Source: an uncultured Clostridia bacterium
Lineage (GTDB): Bacteria; Bacillota; Clostridia; Peptostreptococcales; Anaerovoracaceae
Length of the DNA stretch: 19,696 bases
Assembly (NCBI GenBank): GCA_937915045.1
Contig: CALDNM010000074.1
Coordinates: 1 to 19,696 of the forward strand
Direction of reading: 5' to 3'
Shown: positions 13,921-19,696 of the stretch, one piece after another
Layout: each line of letters begins with the position of its first letter
How positions within the stretch are numbered: the first letter of the stretch is position 1
Position numbers and translations under genes: made by a program
The notes under the pieces: model-generated
Seen by the model: the letters and a program-made list of their open reading frames with translations, nothing else
What the model was told of the DNA's origin: nothing
Databases searched by the model: none

Positions 13921-15879
13921 CCATTTTTGATATTTTTGTGACAATCTGTCCTTTATAATAATAAGCTCATCGTTGAGTTCATCGAGTTTCTTGTAATCAT
14001 TCAGGGCTTCTTCACCCGTCATTTCCTGCTCTATATCGTGTTCGCGGATCTCAAGCTCCTCGATCTCCTTCTCCAGGGCATCCATTTCGCGCTTCTCGCG
14101 CCTCTCTGCGGCCTCCTGCTCCTTCTTCAGCCTGCGCTCTTCTTCATTCGACAGAGGGGCTTTTTCGCCCGTATCCTCGTCATTGCTGACCGAAGTTTCC
14201 TTCGCCATCTCGCCGAGGTATTTCTTCCCCGAAGCGATCGATTCCTTCTTTTCGCAGTAATAATCGTATTTCCCGAGGTATTCGTCGAATCCGCCGGGAG
14301 TGAGTTCCATTATCCTTGTCGGTACCTTGCTCAGGAAGTAACGGTCATGCGACACGACTATCGCTGTCCCCGGGAACTCGATAAGCGCGTCCTCGAATAT
14401 CTCCTTGGAGTCGATATCGAGATGGTTCGTCGGCTCGTCGAGCAGCAGTACGTTCGCGCCTGAGAGCATGAGTTTCAGCAGAGAAAGGCGCGCCTTTTCA
14501 CCACCGGACAGGCTCCCGACGGTCAGGAACACCATATCGCCCCTGAACAGGAACCTGCCGAGTATCGACCGGATCTCTGTGTCAGTGTAAAGGCTGTACG
14601 CGTCGCGGAGCTCATCGATCACCGTCTTGCTGTCGTCGAGCAGCTGCTGAGTCTGGTCATAATAACCGAACTCCACATTGTGTCCCTTCTTTATATATCC
14701 TTCGCCCGGCCTGAGCTCGCCCATTATCATCTTGATGAACGTCGTCTTTCCGATCCCGTTCGCGCCGACGATGCATATCTTCTCGCCGCGCCTCACATCG
14801 ATATCGACATTTTTGAAAAGCTCGCGCTTCCGCGAACCATATCCAAAACTCTTCTCAAGCCCTTCGATATGCAGGACATCCTTCCCGCTCTCGAAGTTTT
14901 CCTTGAAATGTATCTTCATGCGCCCGTGCTCGCCCTCAGGCTTCTGCGCGCGGTCCAGTTTCTGCAGCTTCAGTTCACGCGAATGCGCTCTCTTCGCGAG
15001 ATGCTCAGTCCCGCGTTCTTTGAATCTGCGTACTATATCTTCCTGTCTCTCGATCTCTTTCTGCTGATTCTTGAAAGTCCGGAGTTCCTCCTCGCGGCGT
15101 GCCGCTCTCTTCTTAGCGTACTCCGTGTAATTTCCTTCATATATATCCAGCTTGTGGTTCTCTACTTCGAATATCCTGTTCACTGTCTGGTCGAGGAAAT
15201 ATCTGTCGTGCGATACGATCAGTATCGTGCCGCTGTAAGAACGCAGGTACTGCTCGAGCCATTTGAGTGTCCCGATGTCGAGATGGTTCGTCGGCTCATC
15301 GAGGTAGAGCATGTTCGGCTTCTTGAGGAGCAGACACGTCAGGCTCAGCCTCGTGCGCTCGCCGCCAGACAGCATACTTATAGGCTTATCGAAGGCATCC
15401 TCCGTGAACGCCATGCTGCTCAGCACGCCCTTCATCTCGCTCTTGTAAGTATAACCTCCGCGCCGTTCGAACTCCGCCTGCATCTCATCATACTTTTTTA
15501 TCAGCGCCTTCGTCGCGCCGGAAATATTTTCTCCTTCTTTCACGGACTTATCAGCGATCTCCTGCGACAGAGAAAGCATCTCTTTTTCCATTACTTCGAG
15601 CGGCCTGAAGATCTCTTCGACCTCCTCCATCAGGGTGTTTTCAGAGCTGAAATCATCCTGCTGCCTGAGGTAGCCTATCGTCGTATCCCGCGACACGAAA
15701 ACATCGCCGGAAGTCGCTTCACTTTCTCCTGTCAGTATCCGCAGAAGCGTCGTCTTCCCGGCGCCGTTCTCGCCGATGATCCCTACGCGGTCGCCCTCGT
15801 TCACATGGAACGAGATGCCGTCAAGTATCGTATCGACACCATATGATTTTGTTATATTTTTTGCGCTAAGTACTATCAT
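13912..15879 (-). CDS. ABC-F family ATPase (ribosome-associated)
   Basis: A 655-residue soluble protein with two ABC ATPase domains and no membrane part, as in ABC-F translation factors and antibiotic-resistance factors. The first domain has GENGAGKTT (36-44) and MLSGGERTRLS; the second has GANGIGKTT and LSGGEKARLS; both have LLLDEPTNHLD-type Walker B. Between them lies a basic, helical linker (about 255-320) that reaches the ribosomal E/P site. The C-terminus (about 570-655) is a charged coiled coil like that of YdiF/Uup-type members. The ATG at 15879 has only a modest site (AGGA). It starts 21 nt after tsaD. The closest subgroup is probably YdiF-like, a housekeeping role; a resistance role cannot be excluded. 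Confidence 0.93.
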   Translation of the reverse strand: MIVLSAKNITKSYGVDTILDGISFHVNEGDRVGIIGENGAGKTTLLRILTGESEATSGDVFVSRDTTIGYLRQQDDFSSENTLMEEVEEIFRPLEVMEKEMLSLSQEIADKSVKEGENISGATKALIKKYDEMQAEFERRGGYTYKSEMKGVLSSMAFTEDAFDKPISMLSGGERTRLSLTCLLLKKPNMLYLDEPTNHLDIGTLKWLEQYLRSYSGTILIVSHDRYFLDQTVNRIFEVENHKLDIYEGNYTEYAKKRAARREEELRTFKNQQKEIERQEDIVRRFKERGTEHLAKRAHSRELKLQKLDRAQKPEGEHGRMKIHFKENFESGKDVLHIEGLEKSFGYGSRKRELFKNVDIDVRRGEKICIVGANGIGKTTFIKMIMGELRPGEGYIKKGHNVEFGYYDQTQQLLDDSKTVIDELRDAYSLYTDTEIRSILGRFLFRGDMVFLTVGSLSGGEKARLSLLKLMLSGANVLLLDEPTNHLDIDSKEIFEDALIEFPGTAIVVSHDRYFLSKVPTRIMELTPGGFDEYLGKYDYYCEKKESIASGKKYLGEMAKETSVSNDEDTGEKAPLSNEEERRLKKEQEAAERREKREMDALEKEIEELEIREHDIEQEMTGEEALNDYKKLDELNDELIIIKDRLSQKYQKWLQ

Positions 15880-15900
15880 TGTCCTATTCTTATTTCTTCT

Positions 15901-16935
15901 TTAAGCGTCCATCGCGAGACCCGGTATCGCGTCCAGCGTCAGGTCATCTATGCCGCCGTCGAGATACTTATAATATCCCGCGCAGCCTATCATCGCCGCG
16001 TTGTCTGTGCAGTACACCGGCGATGGGAAGAACAGTTCTATCCCCCGCTCTTCGCATTCCTTCGTCAGCATCTCGCGCAGCCTGCTGTTAGACGCCACAC
16101 CTCCGGCGACCGCGAGTCTCTTCGGCTTCTCAGCCGCCCACACAGCCTTCGTGACTATCACATCCAGCACTGCCTGCTGGAACGACGCCGCCACGTCCGG
16201 CACATTTATCTCATGGCCCTTCTGCTTTTCACCGTTCACATAATTCAGCACACCGGTCTTGATGCCGGAAAAGCTGAAATCCATGCTCCCCTCTTCAAGG
16301 AACACGCGCTTGAAACGGATGGCGTCAGGGTCTCCCTGCTTCGATATTTTATCTATCTTCGGACCGCCCGGATAACCGAGCCCGATCACGCGCGCGACTT
16401 TGTCGAACGCTTCTCCGGCCGCGTCATCCCTCGTGCCTCCGAGGCTGATACAGTGATTGTATCTGTCTACCTGCACTATATTCGTATGCCCGCCCGAAAC
16501 GACGAGCGACATGAACGGCGGCTCGAGGTCCTTATGCTCTATGAAGTTCGCGCTGATATGCCCCTGCATATGATTCACGCCTATGAGGGGTTTCCCCGCT
16601 GCGAGCGCGTAAGCCTTCGCTGTCGCTACACCGATCAGCAGCGCGCCGACAAGCCCCGGCCCGTAAGTCACAGCGATAAAATCGACATCGCTCATCGTGA
16701 GCTTCCTCCCGAGCTTCTCTCCCGCTTCCTCGAAGCAGCTGTCCACCACCGTATTTATATTCTGCAGATGATGCCTCGAAGCTATCTCCGGCACCACTCC
16801 CCCGAACTTTGTATGCACCGCTATCTGCGACGATATTATGTTCGACAGCACCTCTCGCCCGTTCAGCGAAAGCGCCGCCGATGTCTCATCGCAGCTCGAT
16901 TCTATCGCGAGCCCGAGAGTCTTTCCATCTATCAT
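15901..16935 (-). CDS. tsaD: tRNA N6-threonylcarbamoyladenosine synthase subunit TsaD
   Basis: A 344-residue Kae1/TsaD protein that transfers threonylcarbamoyl to A37 of ANN-decoding tRNAs, working with TsaB and TsaE. The N-terminal ASKHA motif reads ESSCDETSAAL (12-22). Metal ligands are H122 and H126 in HMQGH. VVSGGHTN (144-151) and the GG-V-A-S-N-S-R-L region follow, and TDNAAMIG near the C-terminus completes the active site. The length is standard. The ribosome-binding site before the ATG at 16935 is weak (AGAAAG), and the gene follows rimI by 19 nt, suggesting dependence on upstream translation. Confidence 0.97.
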   Translation of the reverse strand: MIDGKTLGLAIESSCDETSAALSLNGREVLSNIISSQIAVHTKFGGVVPEIASRHHLQNINTVVDSCFEEAGEKLGRKLTMSDVDFIAVTYGPGLVGALLIGVATAKAYALAAGKPLIGVNHMQGHISANFIEHKDLEPPFMSLVVSGGHTNIVQVDRYNHCISLGGTRDDAAGEAFDKVARVIGLGYPGGPKIDKISKQGDPDAIRFKRVFLEEGSMDFSFSGIKTGVLNYVNGEKQKGHEINVPDVAASFQQAVLDVIVTKAVWAAEKPKRLAVAGGVASNSRLREMLTKECEERGIELFFPSPVYCTDNAAMIGCAGYYKYLDGGIDDLTLDAIPGLAMDA

Positions 16936-16954
16936 TTTGCTTTCTTCTTTCTAT

Positions 16955-17488
16955 TTATATACGATCTTTATCTTCTTCCGCGCTGATCTCGGCCATGACC
17001 TTCTCCAGCTTCTTCTTATCGAGTACCGGGAATCCGTTCTTGTCCGTCACACGCCACATGATGATCGCGTCTTCATGGTTGTCTTCGTAGTAACGCGGTC
17101 TTCTTCCGACGTCGACGAAAGCGAATTTCTCATACAGCGCGATGGCCTTTTCATTCGTCGGTCTCACCTCGAGAGTGAACGCGCGGATGCCTTCATTCTC
17201 GCAGAAATCTATCAGACAGTCCAGAAGACATGTCGCGACATGCTTGCCGCGGCAGTCCGGATGCACCGCGACATTCGTGATGTGTCCCTCTTCATTGAGC
17301 CACCACAGGCCGGCGTAGCCTATGACTTCTCCGTCCATCTCCGCCGCGAGATAGAATGCCACAGCGTTCTCTTCCATTTCGACGCGGAAGCTCTCTTCGC
17401 TCCACGGCGCCGAGAAACACGCTTTATCTATCTCCGCGATCCTGTGGACATCGCCCGGTCCCGCTTCTCTGATCGTGAGGTCGCTCAT
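16955..17488 (-). CDS. rimI: Ribosomal protein S18-alanine N-acetyltransferase RimI
   Basis: A 177-residue GNAT acetyltransferase. The acetyl-CoA loop is NVAVHPDCRGKHVATCLL (72-89), with R80-G-K-H-V-A replacing the usual R/Q-x-x-G-x-G/A; the RimI-type C-terminal segment ALYEKFAFVDVGRRPRYY (117-134) follows. The last 30 residues (about 148-177) are charged and extend beyond the usual 150-residue length. The ATG at 17488 overlaps the tsaB stop (ATGA), with GAGG 7 nt upstream. Position between tsaB and tsaD is the classic RimI context, so the assignment rests on both sequence and neighbours; another Nt-acetylation substrate is possible. Confidence 0.93.
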   Translation of the reverse strand: MSDLTIREAGPGDVHRIAEIDKACFSAPWSEESFRVEMEENAVAFYLAAEMDGEVIGYAGLWWLNEEGHITNVAVHPDCRGKHVATCLLDCLIDFCENEGIRAFTLEVRPTNEKAIALYEKFAFVDVGRRPRYYEDNHEDAIIMWRVTDKNGFPVLDKKKLEKVMAEISAEEDKDRI

Positions 17489-18249
17489 TTCCCGACCTCT
17501 TCAGTCTTCGCGCCTTCGGCTTTAGCCGCCGCGGCTTTTTTCGCGTCGAGCTTCCTCTCCGCCTCGGCTTTCCTCATATAATTCGGCGTCAGTTCATTAT
17601 ACGTTTTGAACTCGCCCTTATCGTAAAGCGCGCGCCCGAGCCTCGCGACTCCGGAAGCCCGCTGGCATCTTTCATTCATCCTGACATCTTTGCCGTTCTC
17701 TTCTCCCCACGCTTTTATCGCGTCGCCGTAAGTATTCACACCGTCACCGACAAAAAATATCCTGTCATAGTTTTCAAGCATACCGAGAAACTCGTCGAGC
17801 ATGTACGGTCCGCCCGTTACTGCTTCTTTTCCATCCATGCAGCCGTTCGCGTAGACCTGATGACGCCTCGCGTCGAGAAGCGGACACACTAGTGTCTTCC
17901 CGGCCTCTTCGCTGCCCATCTCCTTTTCGAGCTCCGCCCACTCGTTCATGCCGAACGCCTGAAGAGTCGGTACAGAGATGAGCTTCGTGCCGAGCACCTG
18001 CGAGATCCCGCGCGCCGTCGACACGCCGATCCTGATGCCTGTGAACGAGCCCGGGCCTTCCGACACCGCGATCGCGTTTAAATCTTTCAGTTCGATCCCG
18101 GCCTTCGCTGTGACCTCGCCTATCATCGTGGTGAGCGTCTGGAGATGGTTGAGCGTATCCGCCGAAGTCTCCTCCGTCACTTTCCCGTCCGCGTCTATGA
18201 CAGCGGCCGAGCAATGCAGGCCTGTAGTTTCTATAGCTAAAATGTACAT
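17485..18249 (-). CDS. tsaB: t6A biosynthesis subunit TsaB
   Basis: A 254-residue ASKHA-fold partner and scaffold of TsaD in the t6A complex. The N-terminus MYILAIETTGLHCSAA and the SEGPGSFTGIRIGVSTARG stretch (63-81) are diagnostic. It has lost the metal-binding histidines found in TsaD, as is normal for TsaB. The last 30 residues form an Ala/Lys/Glu-rich helical tail (KKAAAAKAEGAK) not usual in the family; its role is unknown. The ATG at 18249 follows AGAGG with an 8-nt spacer and overlaps the end of tsaE by 13 nt. Confidence 0.96.
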   Translation of the reverse strand: MYILAIETTGLHCSAAVIDADGKVTEETSADTLNHLQTLTTMIGEVTAKAGIELKDLNAIAVSEGPGSFTGIRIGVSTARGISQVLGTKLISVPTLQAFGMNEWAELEKEMGSEEAGKTLVCPLLDARRHQVYANGCMDGKEAVTGGPYMLDEFLGMLENYDRIFFVGDGVNTYGDAIKAWGEENGKDVRMNERCQRASGVARLGRALYDKGEFKTYNELTPNYMRKAEAERKLDAKKAAAAKAEGAKTEEVGK

Positions 18250-18656
18250 TTATATATCCTCTCCGTTTCGGTCTCGCCGCGCTCGATCCTGATGATCATC
18301 GCGTCCTCCGGAAGCAGCTCTTCTATCTGATCCGCCCACTCTACCACGCAGGCGCCCGGGCCGAAAAAGTAATCCTCATATCCTATCTCGAACATCTCGT
18401 CCGGATCCAGTATCCTGTAGACATCAAAATGGAACAGCGGTATCCTGCCGCTCCTGTATTCCTGCACGATGGTGAACGTCGGGCTCGTGACAGTCTCAGT
18501 CACTCCAAGTCCCTTCGCGATATATTTCGTGAGCGTCGTCTTGCCCGTCCCGAGGTCGCCTATCAGCGCGAGCACATCGCCCGGCTTCAGTTTATCCGCG
18601 AGCTCAAGTCCGAATCTTTCGGTGTCTTTTTCATTTTTGATCCTGATCTCTCTCAT
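18237..18656 (-). CDS. tsaE: t6A biosynthesis ATPase TsaE
   Basis: A 139-residue P-loop ATPase needed for turnover of the TsaBD complex. Walker A is GDLGTGKTT (about 33-41), followed by VTSPTFTIVQEYRSG and the FHFDVYRI and EIGYEDYF segments, all typical of YjeE/TsaE. The ATG at 18656 (MREIRIKNEKD) is chosen because AGGAAG lies 6 nt upstream and the family starts here; the open frame to 18755 would add an Arg-rich tail and runs through the -10 element. First gene of the tsaE-tsaB-rimI-tsaD(-ABC-F) unit. Confidence 0.95.
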   Translation of the reverse strand: MREIRIKNEKDTERFGLELADKLKPGDVLALIGDLGTGKTTLTKYIAKGLGVTETVTSPTFTIVQEYRSGRIPLFHFDVYRILDPDEMFEIGYEDYFFGPGACVVEWADQIEELLPEDAMIIRIERGETETERIYKCTF

Positions 18657-18733
18657 ATCGGTCTTCCTGTCATTCTTTTCTCCGGTCCGCGTTCGTCTTC
18701 CGCCGGCGCGGTCTCTTCTTCTGTCCGCACTGT

Positions 18734-18742
18734 ATTCTATCA
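18734..18742 (-). promoter_or_regulatory. Candidate promoter of the tsaE operon
   Basis: Minus-strand TGA-TAGAAT at 18742-18734 is an extended -10 element. The -35 region would be the U-tract of the preceding terminator and is poor (TTTTAT). The leader to the tsaE ATG is about 70 nt. Confidence 0.45.
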
Positions 18743-18753
18743 TAACAAGTGGC

Positions 18754-18792
18754 AAAATAAAAGCAGGCGCGCTCCCCGCGGAACGCGCCTGC
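18754..18792 (-). terminator. Rho-independent terminator after the riboflavin transporter gene
   Basis: Arms 18792-18780 and 18775-18763 form a 13-bp stem with one G-U pair. The outer 9 bp are GCAGGCGCG/CGCGCCTGC. The loop has 4 nt, and TTTTATTTT follows. It separates ribU from the tsaE operon. Confidence 0.93.
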
Positions 18793-18840
18793 CGTGTCGA
18801 TATTATATTATAGTTCCGTTATATTATCTTTTAGGTCGTC

Positions 18841-19398
18841 CTATCTGTGCAGGAACGGTGAAAGTCTCTTGTAAAGCAGGAATGTCACTAATGAGTTTAT
18901 GCCCGCCTTGATGAAGTTGAACGCGAGTATCGCCGGTATCAGCGCTACTACCGCGCTCCTCGGAGCTCCCATGAATATAGGAGTCACGATGAGGTTGCAA
19001 GGTACCATGATCGCAGCCATCGCGCATGTGCCGGCTATGACCGCCACGATCGCGCCCTTCCTCGTTTTATGTCTGTGATAGATGATCCCCGATGTCGCTA
19101 CGAGCGCGCCCGTCGCTACGAGATGCATGATGATGCCGTATACGCCGCTTCCCGCGCTGACCGTAACACCCTGAAGTATCGCCGTTACCGCAGTAAGGGC
19201 AAGTCCGGCCGCAGGTCCAAACGCGAATGTGCCGAGCAGGATCGGAATGTCCGCCGGGTCGTATTCCATGAATGGGACTGCCGGGATGATAGGGAAATGG
19301 ATGAGTGCTACGAGCACGATCGAGATCGCGACAAGCATGCCCATCTTCGCGAGTTTGACTGTCTGCTTTTGCTTAGTCATTGTGTTGATGCTGTTCAT
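18841..19398 (-). CDS. ribU: ECF transporter S component, riboflavin type (RibU-like)
   Basis: A 185-residue membrane protein with about six hydrophobic helices that captures a vitamin for import together with shared EcfA/EcfA'/EcfT subunits, which are not in the window. Residues 43-64 (FMEYDPADIPILLGTFAFGPAAG region) match the conserved core of RibU. The FMN riboswitch in its leader strongly supports riboflavin as the substrate. The ATG at 19398 follows AGGAGG (19414-19409) with a 10-nt spacer. The C-terminus is basic and intracellular. It is monocistronic, ending at the terminator at 18754-18792. Confidence 0.93.
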   Translation of the reverse strand: MNSINTMTKQKQTVKLAKMGMLVAISIVLVALIHFPIIPAVPFMEYDPADIPILLGTFAFGPAAGLALTAVTAILQGVTVSAGSGVYGIIMHLVATGALVATSGIIYHRHKTRKGAIVAVIAGTCAMAAIMVPCNLIVTPIFMGAPRSAVVALIPAILAFNFIKAGINSLVTFLLYKRLSPFLHR

Positions 19399-19466
19399 TT
19401 TTCAAATTCCTCCTGTTGAATGATGCATGTACTAGTTGTAAAAGGAATCTGTCAGGATACTTCGCC

Positions 19467-19482
19467 GCCGCCTTATCGCGGC
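19467..19482 (-). other. GC-rich hairpin between terminator and ribosome-binding site of ribU
   Basis: Arms GCCGC and GCGGC (19482-19478 and 19471-19467 on the minus-strand RNA) enclose a 6-nt loop, immediately after the riboswitch terminator U-run. No U-run follows. It could form a leader structure in read-through mRNA; its function is unknown. Confidence 0.4.
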
Positions 19483-19486
19483 AAAC

Positions 19487-19513
19487 AAAAAACCTTGGAT
19501 CAAAAACCCAAGG
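19487..19513 (-). terminator. Riboswitch expression-platform terminator
   Basis: On the minus-strand RNA, CCTTGG (19513-19508) pairs with CCAAGG (19498-19493) around a U-rich 9-nt loop and is followed by six U (19492-19487). Placed between the FMN aptamer and the ribU start, it fits FMN-induced premature termination. A matching antiterminator is not obvious; a 26-nt AT-rich hairpin (19519-19544, outer arms TAAATAC/GTATTTA) lies between aptamer and terminator. Confidence 0.85.
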
Positions 19514-19544
19514 CGTCATAAATACTACAATATAATTGTATTTA

Positions 19545-19670
19545 CGTTTCTTTCATCCGGACTATAACCGTCGGTCCCGGGATCGCACCGGGTCAGCCAT
19601 CTCACGATGGGTCGCGGACTCGCCTTTCGGCATCACCGCCGGTGAGGGATCACACCTCGCCCTGAAACAG
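19545..19670 (-). promoter_or_regulatory. FMN riboswitch aptamer (RFN element)
   Basis: The minus-strand RNA carries the conserved RFN blocks in order: CAGGGCGAGG, CACCGGCGGT, GAGTCCGCGACCC, GGCTGACCCGGTG, CCGGGACCGACGG and ATAGTCCGGATG. P1 can close with TGTTTC (19669-19664) and GAAACG (19550-19545). Binding of FMN is expected to shut off the riboflavin transporter gene downstream. Its promoter lies in the last bases of the window or beyond the right edge. Confidence 0.97.
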
Positions 19671-19696
19671 ATATTTATCTTACATTTGTTATGTTA

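Noticed and set aside
14680..15846. Long plus-strand open frame (388 codons) opposite the ABC-F gene
   Set aside because: It lies wholly antisense to a clear ABC-F coding sequence, its translation has no recognisable domain and it has no ribosome-binding site; codon bias of the real gene keeps the opposite frame open.
16213..16986. Plus-strand open frame (257 codons) opposite tsaD
   Set aside because: Antisense shadow of tsaD with no family features; its translation is arginine- and histidine-rich, as expected for a shadow.
18657..18755. N-terminal extension of TsaE
   Set aside because: It would add 33 arginine-rich residues not seen in the family and includes the extended -10; the ATG at 18656 has its own site.
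1..19696. Mobile elements, CRISPR arrays, tRNA or rRNA genes, prophage or defence systems
   Set aside because: No transposase, integrase, regularly spaced repeats, RNA gene signatures or defence domains were seen on either strand.

Overview
The window looks like a core chromosomal segment of an anaerobic, low-to-moderate-GC Firmicute (class Clostridia). Three things suggest this: a 2[4Fe-4S] clostridial-type ferredoxin, a Rex redox repressor, and a groESL operon under a perfect CIRCE operator, along with strong GGAGG ribosome-binding sites throughout. I cannot name the genus from sequence alone. Every complete gene except two lies on the minus strand. The exceptions are the flavin reductase at 1643-2176 and the ferredoxin at 12743-12913. 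I see no mobile element, CRISPR array, tRNA, rRNA or phage gene.

Layout, in minus-strand transcription order (right to left). At the right edge an FMN riboswitch with its own terminator controls a RibU-like riboflavin ECF transporter S component. After a strong terminator comes a tight cluster tsaE-tsaB-rimI-tsaD for the tRNA t6A modification and ribosomal protein acetylation, followed by an ABC-F ATPase. A promoter overlapping the end of that gene drives acpP (acyl carrier protein) and rex. A plus-strand ferredoxin gene converges on rex and has its own promoter, a 5' leader hairpin and a terminator. Divergent from ferredoxin is an unusual P-loop protein with an Asp23/Gls24-like C-terminus, which overlaps an Ogg-type 8-oxoguanine DNA glycosylase. 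Next are groES-groEL (CIRCE, sigma-A-type promoter, terminator), then a polar amino-acid ABC importer (lipoprotein, permease, ATPase) with its own promoter, a 30-bp dyad in the leader and a terminator.

The left third holds a histidine kinase/response regulator pair, a UgtP/MGDG-synthase-type glycosyltransferase and a membrane-anchored polysaccharide deacetylase. This reads as a possible envelope sensing and remodelling cluster. A plus-strand flavodoxin-fold reductase converges on it. At the far left D-serine ammonia-lyase (dsdA) overlaps an alanine racemase (alr) that is cut by the window edge.

Most of the window is conserved housekeeping. The parts most worth a second look are the P-loop/Gls24-like fusion, the dyad in the importer leader, the dsdA-alr coupling, the signalling/glycolipid/deacetylase cluster, the acpP-rex pairing and the recurrent extended -10 (TGnTATAAT) promoters. 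No intergenic gap exceeds 300 bases; the longest (19399-19696) is almost entirely riboswitch leader.
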